From: Picocystis sp. L7
Taxonomy: Eukaryota > Chlorophyta > Picocystophyceae > Picocystales > Picocystaceae
Assembly: GCA_020975725.1 (NCBI GenBank)
Contig: QXJR01000004.1
Coordinates: 248,001 to 312,000, forward strand
Reading direction: 5' to 3'
DNA length: 64,000 nt
Of the stretch, positions 10,051 through 19,264 are shown piece by piece (the first letter of the stretch is position 1; each line of letters begins with the position of its first letter). Below the pieces are notes generated by a model, which was not told where the DNA came from, ran no database searches, and worked only from the letters and a program-made list of their open reading frames with translations. The position numbers were made by a program, and so were the translations under genes.

Positions 10051-11007
10051 ATGGTGCCGATCGCGGCTTGTGGTTGGTGGCTCGGGAATCGACAGCAGAA
10101 CCATCCAGCGAAGAGAAAGATGACGTGGAGCTGGACGGTGGCAAGAACATGGGCATGCAAAGCAACGCATCCATTGCGCTTACGGGTCGAAAACGTGCCC
10201 CTGAGGGTCAGAGGTGGACAGATCCTCCTCGTGATGCCCAAGTCAGAAGAAGAAGTGCTCGATCTGTACGTGGAGCGAGGGAAGCTGGAAGGAGATCCTT
10301 ACTGGGCCTGTCCATGGCCAAGTGCAGCCGCATTGGCCGAAAAAATGGCACTCGCGAAAGGGATGAAAGAAGAGTGGTGGGGAGAAAATGCAGAGGTTGC
10401 TGATTTTGGTGCAGGACTGGGACTTGCAGGGCTTGCAGCGGCACGAGAAGGAGCCGCCCGGGTCACCCTCATGGATCGAGAACCCATGGCGCTGCACTGC
10501 GCGATGATAGCAGCTGAACTGAACGGGTTGCGGACAGAGAGAGATGAAGCTGGGCTGGGGGTGGAGGAAGAGTTGGGAAGCACAATAGAGCGGCCAAACA
10601 ATGGGGTGGAGTGGGATGACGATCCCACACCTTCGGGTGGTGTTGTTTCCGCCAGATTGTACGACTGGACCACCCCAATACCTACAGAGCTCCTATCAGC
10701 TTTTGATGTAGTGCTAGCTTGTGACGTCCTATATGACAAGGATGCTGCAGGTCATGTTGGGGCTGTTGTGCCTCTTCTCCTCAAAGAAAACGGGCTTCTG
10801 GTTCTTGCCGATCCTCCGATGCGTACACCCAAGCACAGAGAAGAGTGTGTGCGCCTTCTCAATGGAAATGCGAAAAAAAACGGGATCTGCTTCAATCTTG
10901 AACAGGTTTGCCAGCACAGTGTCCTCTTTGATGGTAGGGAGGTCCAGGTTCAAATCATGCACTTTCGCAAGTCCTTACGCAGCACGATGGGAGTGAAGCT
11001 CACGTGA
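10051..11007 (+). CDS. Class I SAM-dependent protein methyltransferase (METTL20/NNT1-like)
   Basis: Predicted lysine or N-terminal methyltransferase of the Methyltransf_16/PrmA-like group. It has GDPYWACPWPSAAALAE, the family's PYWA.PWPxxxxLA block just before the Rossmann fold. Motif I (SAM loop) is VADFGAGLGLAGLAA, followed by an acidic strand end (LMDRE) and LACDVLYDKD (motif IV). About 318 residues from the ATG at 10051. A start at the Met at 10120 is possible, and the first 60 residues are basic and could be an organelle signal. In animals the closest group methylates electron-transfer flavoprotein beta or other mitochondrial proteins. The substrate here is unknown. Confidence 0.8.
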   Translation: MVPIAACGWWLGNRQQNHPAKRKMTWSWTVARTWACKATHPLRLRVENVPLRVRGGQILLVMPKSEEEVLDLYVERGKLEGDPYWACPWPSAAALAEKMALAKGMKEEWWGENAEVADFGAGLGLAGLAAAREGAARVTLMDREPMALHCAMIAAELNGLRTERDEAGLGVEEELGSTIERPNNGVEWDDDPTPSGGVVSARLYDWTTPIPTELLSAFDVVLACDVLYDKDAAGHVGAVVPLLLKENGLLVLADPPMRTPKHREECVRLLNGNAKKNGICFNLEQVCQHSVLFDGREVQVQIMHFRKSLRSTMGVKLT

Positions 11008-11940
11008 TTTGTCACCGGAAATACGTTTTGTCCAAGACAACCTTTGCACCACATTGTTCCATGAATAAACGACACACCCTGTCTTTTAAAGGGTTGTTTG
11101 CGCACCCCGTTTTGTGCTGGAAGCTGGCCGTCGTCTTGTCATTTGGAAGTCCCCTACTCTCTCCAACATTCGAGGTATGTTTGCCCGTCGCCTCCCTTTT
11201 GCGTGAGCTCGATGGGTCCACCTGCGTTGGCATCGATCCTGCACAGTGTGTCCGATTGCAATGCCCTCCTTCGCCAGCCTGTCTGGGAGGAGGCATTTGG
11301 TCCAGGTCTCGATGATGGGTGCGCCATTCGGATCTCTCCGATCCTGTCCTCGTAGGTACATAGCTGGAGGGCATCCCTGGGCTCGATCATGCCCGTTCGC
11401 TCACGGGCGAGGACGACCGTCGACGTACGAGGACGATCGGTCGAGGTCCCTGACCGACCCCCCCCGCCCCCCGGTGGTTTGCCCCAACGTCTCCCTCCGC
11501 CCCTGTTTCCCCCCGACCTTGACCCTGGTTCCTGGCTGGGGTCGAACCGGTTCCAGGGCAGGGTCACCGGATGGCTTCGACCTTCTCCTTCCAAACGGGG
11601 GTGAACGAAACGCGGGTGATCGACGTCGTCGCACTTCGCCGCAGAACGCATCCGGAACGAAAGATAGGAAAGGACGCGGAAGACGAAACGCGCTGCAGGA
11701 AGACGAGCAGGGAGAAGGCCGGAACCGAAGGGACTCCTCGAGGAGGAAAAGAAACCGCAGAGGCGAAGGTGGAACCGTCAAAACAAAGGGAGAAAGCCAA
11801 ACGCGAGGACGACGTCGAACGTGGGGTAGGCATCGGGACGCTTTCCGACTCCGTGCACCCGATCCAGGGTGGCGTGGACGCGGCGCAGACTGGTTAAAAG
11901 AGGAATATTGTCCTGCTGCAAGAACAACTGTAGCACCGCC
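11008..11940. other. Long intergenic interval
   Basis: About 930 bp with C-rich and G-rich runs near 11458-11475 (CCCCCCCGCCCCCC). Both strands have open frames up to about 250 codons, but none shows a recognised motif. I see no gene here. Confidence 0.45.
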
Positions 11941-13257
11941 ATGGACGAAGAATGGCCGGATGCAGAGCTGTTTGAACCACTGCGCCAGGCCTTTCGGGAA
12001 AAATTGAGAGAAGAGACTGAAAAGTACAAAGAAGAAACTTTGAGATATATCAAGAAGAAACTTTCCATTCATTTCTCAGGGAAGCAAATGCAAGAGGGTG
12101 GGTGGAACTTGGATAGAATCAAGCAGCACTTGGAAAAGTTCTGGAAAGAGTTTCCTTCAGAGGAAGACACCACCACCAGCGAACGGACCCTGACAAACGA
12201 TGGAGAGCAGAAAGGAAAGTCCATCGAAAAAGATGCGCAGCTCCTTCAAATGTTTGCCACCTCAGCACCAGAAGATAGCACACCCAGTGGCAAAATTTCA
12301 TGGAAGAAAAATCCAGTCAAGCTGGGCCTTCCAAAGGTAAGGAACGATGCCGGCGTAGTCTGCTCGGAGTTGTCTTTCTCAACATTTGTTTGCTGACCCG
12401 TATCCTCGTTGGTACCACAGGAAGTTGAGCAAGAGTGCATAGATGTTATTGGTCTGTACGTCTTTGGGTATTGGCCAGATGTGAATGGGACTCCAAAGTA
12501 CGTACCTGGTTGCATCTGCGAATTCGATGAAGAAAGCGAAAAGCACCTCATTATGTATGAAGATGGTGACCTGGAATGGGTGGACCTTGATGAAGCGATA
12601 TCTGAGGGCGATGTGCTATTGCAGGACCAGCCAAAGACGAAAGACAAGACATTCTGGCAAAGGGTTCCCGTTGTCTGTGGGGAAGATTGCTTGAAAGGTC
12701 ACAACTTCGATGTCGAGAATGGCATCTACATCAAGGGGCAATTCCATCTTCGCGATAACACTGTCCGTTATCCAGACCGCGATCTGGCGAACGGAACTGC
12801 CGAAGTCACCCCAAATGACTTCGAAAAGGCTGCAGGACTTGCAGCTGCCAGAAAGTGGAAGCAGAGCATCAAGGTGTTGGGGCCCGATGGTCCAATCACA
12901 ACCATAGGGAAGTTCATCGCAATCGAAGCTCGAAAGAAGATAGCAAAAGGCCCACCAAAGCCTGATCCGACCTGGCCTCAAAGGTACAAAGACCTTGCAC
13001 GTGAAGCCCCTGCTCGTCAGGGTGTACTTATCTCCGGTCATGCTGGGGGTAGAGAGAAGAGGAAAATGCCAAGCATGTCACTGAATGAACGGCGGGTGCA
13101 GGCCAAAACGAGGCAAGTTGCAACCTCATTGGGAAACCCAGGATTGAAAACGCACACTGCTACAGCAGTAGAAATTCGTAGAACACCTGTCACACCCTGG
13201 CAAGAAGCAACCACGACAGTGATCCAAGATGCACAAGTTCCACAGGAGAAGTCATAG
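11941..13257 (+). CDS. Tudor-like plus SAND-domain protein, putative chromatin factor
   Basis: Exons 11941-12336 and 12421-13257, 410 residues. The 84-bp GT..AG intron is in phase 0. The N-terminus (residues 1-80) is a charged helical segment. A Tudor/Agenet-like barrel follows the intron (VIGLYVFGYWPD, then HLIMYEDGDLEWVDL). Next comes a SAND domain, the KDWK-type DNA-binding fold: VPVVCGEDCLKG, EVTPNDFEKAAGLAAARKWKQSIKV, with RKWK in place of KDWK. The Lys/Arg-rich tail (GREKRKMP) may be a nuclear signal. SAND proteins bind DNA at promoters, and a Tudor module would read methylated histones. The pairing resembles plant ULTRAPETALA-type or animal GMEB/DEAF logic, but I cannot name an orthologue. 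Confidence 0.78.
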
Positions 13258-13875
13258 TGGCTACTCTCGAAGCCGGAGTCAACAGTACGAAGTTCGCGCA
13301 GGGGGGTTCTTTCGGTTGTCAAGGGAAGGTAGAACGATTTCTCAGTTCGAAATCTGGATCGAAAGAGATCTGTCATAGTGAAGGCATCTTTCGGTGGCCT
13401 GGGAATCCATCAATACTTGTGTTGGTTGGAATATCAAATGTTCACATGTGTCTATTCCTTTGCACTGACGTTCCAAACTTAGTGTGTGGATACCCACCTG
13501 CAATGGATTCTGCGGCCAGCACGTTCCCCTGTTCACAACCGCTCCTTTATTGGCCATCGCCCCTCTCCTTTGCTGGTCCTCTTGCTGGTTCCGCCGGATC
13601 GCCCCAACCGCCTGGGATTCGTCCTGGAACCTTCCCCCAGCACCGTGCACGTGGCAGTGTAGGGCGTGGTGGAGCGTTGCCGATCCCACTGGACAGGAAC
13701 CCCCAATCGATCGAGCTCTTGACCCTGGATGGGTGGCGTGTCTTCCTTTGAAACTCCGGGTTTCTCCCCACAAAAAGCCGTTCGGTCTCGAGAGCCTGCG
13801 CCGCCCTCCAAAGCGAGTCGGCGTCTCTGTACAAACTTGCACGAAGCACCTGGACGACCGGTAAAAAGGACACGA
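13258..13875. other. Intergenic interval upstream of hisC
   Basis: About 620 bp. The open frame leading into HisC extends back to 13729, but the sequence there is Arg/Pro-rich without motifs. No other gene is supported. Confidence 0.4.
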
Positions 13876-15075
13876 ATGAAGATCTCGACCCATCTCAAAG
13901 CACTCGAGAGGTCGTCGAGACGGATGCGAGGTGAAGCATCCGCAAGGATGAACCCCTGCTCCGCCAGCAGCACTGCCTCGACGAGCTTCCGAGCCGTGGA
14001 ACTTGTGCGACCACACATGAAGAAGCTGGCCGCGTACACACCCATCGAACCCTTCGAAATTTTGTCCCGGAAGCTAGGAAGGGATCCAGACGATATTTGC
14101 AAGCTGGATGCCAACGAAAATCCTTATGGGCCTCCGCCTGAAGTGCTGCAAGCCTTGGGAAACATGCGATTCCCAAATATCTATCCGGACCCCGAATGTA
14201 GAGCGCTACGTGAGGCCCTTGCAAAGGACGTGGGCATACCGATGGAGCATCTCCTTGTGGGTTGTGGAGCAGACGAACTCATCGACCTTGTCATGCGTGT
14301 GATGCTGGATTCCGGAGACAGCATTGTCGACACTCCCCCAACTTTCACCATGTATGTGTTTGACGCAGATGTGAATGATGCAAAAGTCATCACGGTGCCA
14401 AGGACAGATGCCTTTCGTATTGATGTTGAAGGAATCAAGAAGGCAGTTCTCGAGAACCAGCCCAAAATAGTCTTCCTCACTTCGCCGAACAACCCAGACG
14501 GAAGCGTCATCTCTGATGAAGAGCTGCTGCAGATTTTGGAATTGCCAGTGTTGGTAGTCCTGGATGAGGCTTACATTGAGTTTGGAACGAGCAAATCCAG
14601 GATAGGATGGGTTACCCGGTGGTCCAATTTAGCGGTCCTGAGGACCTTCAGCAAAAGGGCCGGGTTGGCAGGCTTGCGTGTGGGATACGGGGCATTTCCC
14701 CTGGATTTGATAGAGTACCTCTGGCGAGCAAAGCAGCCTTACAATGTTTCCGTGGCAGCAGAAGTGGCAGCATGTGCTGCCTTGAGCAACCCTGATTACC
14801 TAGCTCGGGTGAGGGATGCACTGGTTGAGGAGCGCCACCGTTTACACCAGGTGCTGTCATCGTTTCCCTTCCTGGCACCTTACCCTTCAGAGGCTAATTT
14901 CATCCTTTGCAAAGTGACGGGCAGAGATGCCGGTGAGCTGAAGGCACAGCTCGCACAGGAAGGGGTGATGGTTCGTCACTATGCTAAGAAGGAGTTATCA
15001 GGCTACATCCGTGTATCCGTGGGCAAGCCTGATCAGACGGACATTCTTGAGCGTGCCTTGCAACGCCTTGCTTGA
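13876..15075 (+). CDS. hisC: Histidinol-phosphate aminotransferase, plastid-targeted
   Basis: PLP enzyme converting imidazole-acetol phosphate plus glutamate to histidinol phosphate (histidine biosynthesis, plastid). Class I/II fold landmarks: KLDANENPYGPP, LLVGCGADELIDL, TPPTFTMY, FLTSPNNPDGS, VVLDEAYIEF and TFSKRAGLAGLRVGYG, with the PLP lysine at about residue 260. 399 residues from the ATG at 13876. The first 45 residues are Ser/Arg-rich with few acidic residues, as expected for a transit peptide. An in-frame ATG at 13729 would add 49 Arg-rich residues and cannot be excluded. Intronless. The C-terminus IRVSVGKPDQTDILERAL is complete. Confidence 0.95.
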   Translation: MKISTHLKALERSSRRMRGEASARMNPCSASSTASTSFRAVELVRPHMKKLAAYTPIEPFEILSRKLGRDPDDICKLDANENPYGPPPEVLQALGNMRFPNIYPDPECRALREALAKDVGIPMEHLLVGCGADELIDLVMRVMLDSGDSIVDTPPTFTMYVFDADVNDAKVITVPRTDAFRIDVEGIKKAVLENQPKIVFLTSPNNPDGSVISDEELLQILELPVLVVLDEAYIEFGTSKSRIGWVTRWSNLAVLRTFSKRAGLAGLRVGYGAFPLDLIEYLWRAKQPYNVSVAAEVAACAALSNPDYLARVRDALVEERHRLHQVLSSFPFLAPYPSEANFILCKVTGRDAGELKAQLAQEGVMVRHYAKKELSGYIRVSVGKPDQTDILERALQRLA

Positions 15076-15408
15076 TTGCAGGCATTCCTTTCACGCTCCA
15101 CGCACCGTGATAGATCGTTACCACTCCGTCTTGTCTGTTGTGTACTTGTTGCCAGCGGTTCGTGCCTGCGATGTCCCATCCATGTGGGTTCGGTCCCTGG
15201 GATCTCCATCCTTTCCCTTTTCGACCTTCCTTTTTTCAACCGGAGGTTCCTTTGGAGACGGGGTCTTCCTCGGGTCTCCTGGATCGATCGACACCAATGG
15301 TCGAGCGACTTTGTCGACACATTCGGCCACCTTCGCCCAACGGCGGCAACGCTTCTCCACTGGTGAGATGGGAACGAATAGCCTCTGATAGCGCTCACGA
15401 GAGCCGAT
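15076..15408. promoter_or_regulatory. Intergenic interval hisC / site-1 protease
   Basis: 333 bp between two plus-strand genes. It presumably holds the hisC 3'UTR and the protease promoter. A GGATCGATCGAC block lies near 15281. No RNA gene seen. Confidence 0.3.
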
Positions 15409-18400
15409 ATGGAAGGCCTGGTGGCCATCGGATCGATCCTTGCCCTCCTGGCTGCACTTGCCGGTTTGCAGCATTCGGTGTGGCGCGGTTGGCACTGCAC
15501 GCTCGCGCAGAGGAACAGACGAGAAGAGATCATCGTGCGCTTGAGCGGCTACAATACGATCCTGGTACATGAAGATAGACTGGAAAGAGAGATACGAAAT
15601 CGATGGGACGGGTGCGCAAAAGCATGGGAATACACGAAACGAGCGAGAACCGCCTACGAACATCCGACGGACTTCCTGGTCGTGAAGGTGGCGCCAAGCT
15701 TCAAAGACGATCTGGAGAGATTCGTGAGAGGCGTGGAATTCGTCAAGGACGTGCACCCACAGAACAGATACATGGATGTACTCGCCAGCACAGAAACATC
15801 GAGTGAACGATCACTTGCGGCTAGACAACCGCTCGAGAAGGCGCCACTCACGATGGGGTATCAGCCAACAAGGGAAATGGGAGCTGAACTACTCTGGAAC
15901 CAGGGATACGAAGGCCAAGGAGTCAAGATTGGGATATTTGATACGGGAATCAAGCTTCCACATCCTTCGGTCGAGAATGTTACAGAGCGCACGAACTGGA
16001 CCGATGAGGACACGTTGGAGGACGGGCTGGGACATGGGTCGTTCGTCGCAGGCATGGTTGGTTCTATCAATCCCTCTTGTCAGGGTTTTGCCCCGAAGAC
16101 GGAGATTTACACATTCCGAGTATTCACCAACAGCCAGGTATCGTACACTTCCTGGTTTCTAGATGCATTCAATTATGCAATCGCAACGAGAGTTAACATC
16201 ATCAACTTGTCCATTGGAGGGCCAGACTTCATGGATGCTCCATTTGTGGAAAAAATCATGGAAGTCACTTCTAATGGGATAATCATGATTTCAGCAATCG
16301 GCAATGACGGGCCACGCTATGGGACGCTCAACAATCCAGCGGACCAGAACGATGTCATTGGCGTTGGTGGATTGGAACGAGGGAGATACATAGCATCTTT
16401 CTCCTCTCGCGGAATGTCTACTTGGGAGCTGCCGTCCGGTTACGGAAGGGTGAAACCGGATGTGGTCACGTTTGGCAAGGATGTCATGGGAATCAAAATC
16501 TCAAGCGGATGTCGAAAACTTTCCGGCACGAGTGTAGCATCACCAGTTGTTGCTGGCGCGGTATGCCTGCTAGCATCCATCGTTCCTCCTTCCAAACGCT
16601 GGGATGTTCTCAACCCAGCATCCATGAAGCAAGCTCTGATCGAGGGAGCAGAAAGGATACCTGAAGCATCCATTTTTGTGCAGGGATCAGGCAAAATGAA
16701 CTTGAAGAGATCGGCGGAAATATTGCAATTTTATGCTCCCAAAGTGACTCTCCAGCCGTCTGCACTGGATTTCACAGATTGTCCGTACATGTGGCCTTTT
16801 TGCACACAACCTCTGTATGCCAATGCCTTACCTACGATCTTCAACGCTACAATTTTGAATGCAATGGGCGTCACTGGTGCTCTGTTGGGGAAACCGAGTT
16901 GGATTCCAGGCAATGAGGCTGGAAACCTGTTGCATCTCGACTTTGCCTACAGCGATGTCCTTTGGCCATGGAGTGGGTATTTGGCCATATTCTTTGCAGT
17001 ACATTCTAGTGGCAGCAATTTTGATGGGGTTGCCAGCGGCACGATCAACTTCGAGGTTGTTTCCCCACCCGGTTTGGGTGAGACAGTAGATCGCCATTGC
17101 CATGTATCTGTACCTGTTAAGCTTCAAATCATACCGACACCAGCAAGAAAGTACCGCGTGCTGTGGGATCAATACAGGAATATTCGCTATCCACCTGCCT
17201 ACATACCCAGGGATAGTTTGGAGTTCAAGTCTGATTTGCTGGACTGGCATGGGGATCACTTGCACACCAACTTTCATGGTTTTTACAATGCCCTCCGCGA
17301 CAACGGGTACTTTGTAGAAACCATTGGACACCCTTTGACATGTGTGAACACCTCGAATTATGGAACACTGATCATTGCTGATCCAGAGGATGAGTTCCAT
17401 GAGGCAGAGTTGAGCAAGGTGTATCACGCAGTGACTCAGGAAGGGTTAGGACTTCTTGTACTTGGAGAATGGTACAATGTCAACGTCATGAAGACCATGA
17501 AGTTTCTTGATGAAAATACTCGATCTTGGTGGAGCCCGTACACTGGAGGAGCAAACCTTCCGGCACTCAATAAGCTTCTTGGTCAGTTTGGCGTCTTTCT
17601 AGGAGACAGAATATTCTCAGGTAGGTTAACCTTTGGAGCAGAGCACATGCGCATTACTTCCGGCGCAAACTTAATTCGCTTTCCTTCGGGAGGATTCACT
17701 GTCAGAGCGGATAGCCAGGTGAAAGACGTCACTGCTAGCATGTACAGGCAGCAAAAGGGGAATGTCGATTGGCACCTGATGGGTTTCACAGGTGCAGGTA
17801 GAGGAAGGTTAGCAGTGATTGGGGATACTTTCTGCTTTGACAGTGACGGGGCAGACAGCTGCTTCTGGACACTGCCTCATCTTTTGAGGTACACATCGGA
17901 AGGAATAAAGGACAAGGCCATGTTCGAATACACAAGCCAGCTTGTGGAGGATCTAGATCAGACACATCTTTTTCGATTGCCAGAGTATCGCACAGATCTT
18001 GCATTGGAAGAGATTTCACATGTCATGCACAGAAAAACGAAATGCGGTCCGGGTGCCACACTAGGTTTTCCACCAGAGAACGTGCTAAACCAATCGCACT
18101 GGGGAGTTTGGAACACCACTGAATCTAGAAGCATTCAAGGGTCAAATAAAACGCCACCCGCTGGCCAGTTTGACTCGCATGGTGACATTGCACTGGTTGT
18201 TCAGGGAGATTCGTCAGGTTCCCAGGGATCTGTTACTTCAAGCGACCAAGGAGGTAGTTCAAAGAGCACATCCGAGCATCAACTTTCCAGGTTGAGCGTT
18301 GCACCGGTGACAGGCAGGCCGATTCTGTTGGAGATAAGCGTGGGAGGAAGGATGCTCGCTCGTGTGTATGGTGCATGCATTGCTGCTGCCACGTACTTGA

Positions 18401-18456
18401 CCTTCAAGGTGTACCGTCGGTTGAAGAGGGTCTCAGCACGACACCGCAGCGAGTGA
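15409..18456 (+). CDS. MBTPS1: Site-1 protease (SKI-1/MBTPS1), membrane-bound subtilase
   Basis: Golgi/ER-lumenal proprotein convertase that cleaves membrane-tethered transcription factors (SREBP, ATF6, plant bZIP17/28). 1015 residues, close to the human length of 1052. It starts with a signal sequence (GSILALLAALAGL). The catalytic triad is Asp178 in IFDTGIK, His209 in GLGHGSFVAG and Ser375 in LSGTSVASPVVAGA. The oxyanion Asn is in SAIGNDGPRYG. Conservation with animal S1P is strong across the catalytic and P-domain regions (FRVFTN, YTSWFLDAFNYAI, ILWDQY-like VLWDQYRN, DWHGDHLHTNF). A hydrophobic segment near the end (YGACIAAATYLTFKV) followed by basic residues is the membrane anchor. Single exon. 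Confidence 0.96.
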   Translation: MEGLVAIGSILALLAALAGLQHSVWRGWHCTLAQRNRREEIIVRLSGYNTILVHEDRLEREIRNRWDGCAKAWEYTKRARTAYEHPTDFLVVKVAPSFKDDLERFVRGVEFVKDVHPQNRYMDVLASTETSSERSLAARQPLEKAPLTMGYQPTREMGAELLWNQGYEGQGVKIGIFDTGIKLPHPSVENVTERTNWTDEDTLEDGLGHGSFVAGMVGSINPSCQGFAPKTEIYTFRVFTNSQVSYTSWFLDAFNYAIATRVNIINLSIGGPDFMDAPFVEKIMEVTSNGIIMISAIGNDGPRYGTLNNPADQNDVIGVGGLERGRYIASFSSRGMSTWELPSGYGRVKPDVVTFGKDVMGIKISSGCRKLSGTSVASPVVAGAVCLLASIVPPSKRWDVLNPASMKQALIEGAERIPEASIFVQGSGKMNLKRSAEILQFYAPKVTLQPSALDFTDCPYMWPFCTQPLYANALPTIFNATILNAMGVTGALLGKPSWIPGNEAGNLLHLDFAYSDVLWPWSGYLAIFFAVHSSGSNFDGVASGTINFEVVSPPGLGETVDRHCHVSVPVKLQIIPTPARKYRVLWDQYRNIRYPPAYIPRDSLEFKSDLLDWHGDHLHTNFHGFYNALRDNGYFVETIGHPLTCVNTSNYGTLIIADPEDEFHEAELSKVYHAVTQEGLGLLVLGEWYNVNVMKTMKFLDENTRSWWSPYTGGANLPALNKLLGQFGVFLGDRIFSGRLTFGAEHMRITSGANLIRFPSGGFTVRADSQVKDVTASMYRQQKGNVDWHLMGFTGAGRGRLAVIGDTFCFDSDGADSCFWTLPHLLRYTSEGIKDKAMFEYTSQLVEDLDQTHLFRLPEYRTDLALEEISHVMHRKTKCGPGATLGFPPENVLNQSHWGVWNTTESRSIQGSNKTPPAGQFDSHGDIALVVQGDSSGSQGSVTSSDQGGSSKSTSEHQLSRLSVAPVTGRPILLEISVGGRMLARVYGACIAAATYLTFKVYRRLKRVSARHRSE

Positions 18457-18463
18457 GTTTTTT

Positions 18464-18877
18464 TCACGTCTGTTTTGACTGTTGTCCCATGTGCTTCACT
18501 TTCTCCACGGTTTCTTGCACGGCCTTGGCCCATCTTCTTCTTGGTGCAAGGTTCTCTTCTTTAGTGAACTTGACCTCCGCATCCAGGTATTTGGCTCCGA
18601 ACCCTGCGCCAAACCCCCATCCTATCCCGAATCCTATTCCACATCCGCCACCTGCACCCAATCCTCCTATGCCAATCGGTGCACCCCCGAACCCCCATCC
18701 GACACCGAAACCGCAACCCACACCGAATCCTTTCGCGAGGGTTCCAACCGCGATCCAAGCGCGTGGTCGTGCGTCAGCATGCCTTCCTTCTCCTTCCTCG
18801 ACGCATTCGAAACCGTCCTTCCGGAGAAGACACGCACCGATGCCGACGCCGCGTCCTGCGAAAGGTTCGAAGCCCAT
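18464..18877 (-). CDS. Glycine-rich AS8-like (cadmium-induced) plastid protein
   Basis: 137 residues. Residues 50-95 form a Gly/Phe/Trp repeat ([36 protein letters not shown]), matching the conserved core of the plant cadmium-induced protein AS8 family as I recall it. The family function is unknown, and several members are predicted plastid proteins. The core is followed by a charged helical tail ([14 protein letters not shown]). The regular GxGxG spacing could form a glycine-zipper membrane insert. Its stop codon lies only 7 bp from that of site-1 protease on the other strand, so the two mRNAs must overlap. The plus-strand reading of this block is a Pro-rich shadow of the repeat. Confidence 0.7.
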   Translation of the reverse strand: MGFEPFAGRGVGIGACLLRKDGFECVEEGEGRHADARPRAWIAVGTLAKGFGVGCGFGVGWGFGGAPIGIGGLGAGGGCGIGFGIGWGFGAGFGAKYLDAEVKFTKEENLAPRRRWAKAVQETVEKVKHMGQQSKQT

Positions 18878-19264
18878 GGCGCGGTCGGCGCTTCACGTGG
18901 TGATGGATGGGAATGGGATCCAAAGGACGTACCCTCCCTTGTTCCCCGGTTCGAAACCAGGGTCGAAGCCCTTACGAACCGAAGGGATCGAACGGGATGC
19001 GACCTGGGGGTGGATCCCCTTGGACCCACGGTCCACACGGTCCATTCACGGTCCACGAACGTTCCTTCCCCTCCCTTCGTCACGTGGGGACCCGGCGGCC
19101 GCCGCCGTACCCGGGGGGTCCGGTTCGCTTCCTTCGATCGAACCCGGGCAGACCCGGGTTCGATCGGTTGGGAACCCGGGGTTGTACCGAGACACATTGG
19201 GAGGGAAACCGAACGTGGTGGCCACTGTCGTCTCGTAACCAGACGACGTGCGACGCAAGCGAGC
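18878..19264. promoter_or_regulatory. Divergent promoter AS8-like / carA with motif cluster and inverted repeat
   Basis: Contains three ACGGTCCA copies at 19028-19035, 19037-19044 and 19048-19055. It also has a perfect 14-bp inverted repeat, CGATCGAACCCGGG at 19135-19148 against 19153-19166, with a 4-base spacer. It lies head-to-head between two genes, so a shared promoter is inferred. Confidence 0.5.

Noticed and set aside
11012-11374. Minus-strand open frame ending NPLKDRVCRLF..KTYFR
   Set aside because: A faint resemblance to EF-hand protein N-termini, but no calcium loops follow and no start or splice is evident.
18945-18975. Pol III B-box-like GGTTCGAAACC in the carA upstream region
   Set aside because: No cloverleaf can be folded around it; it belongs to a block of GGTTCGA/CCCGGG repeats.
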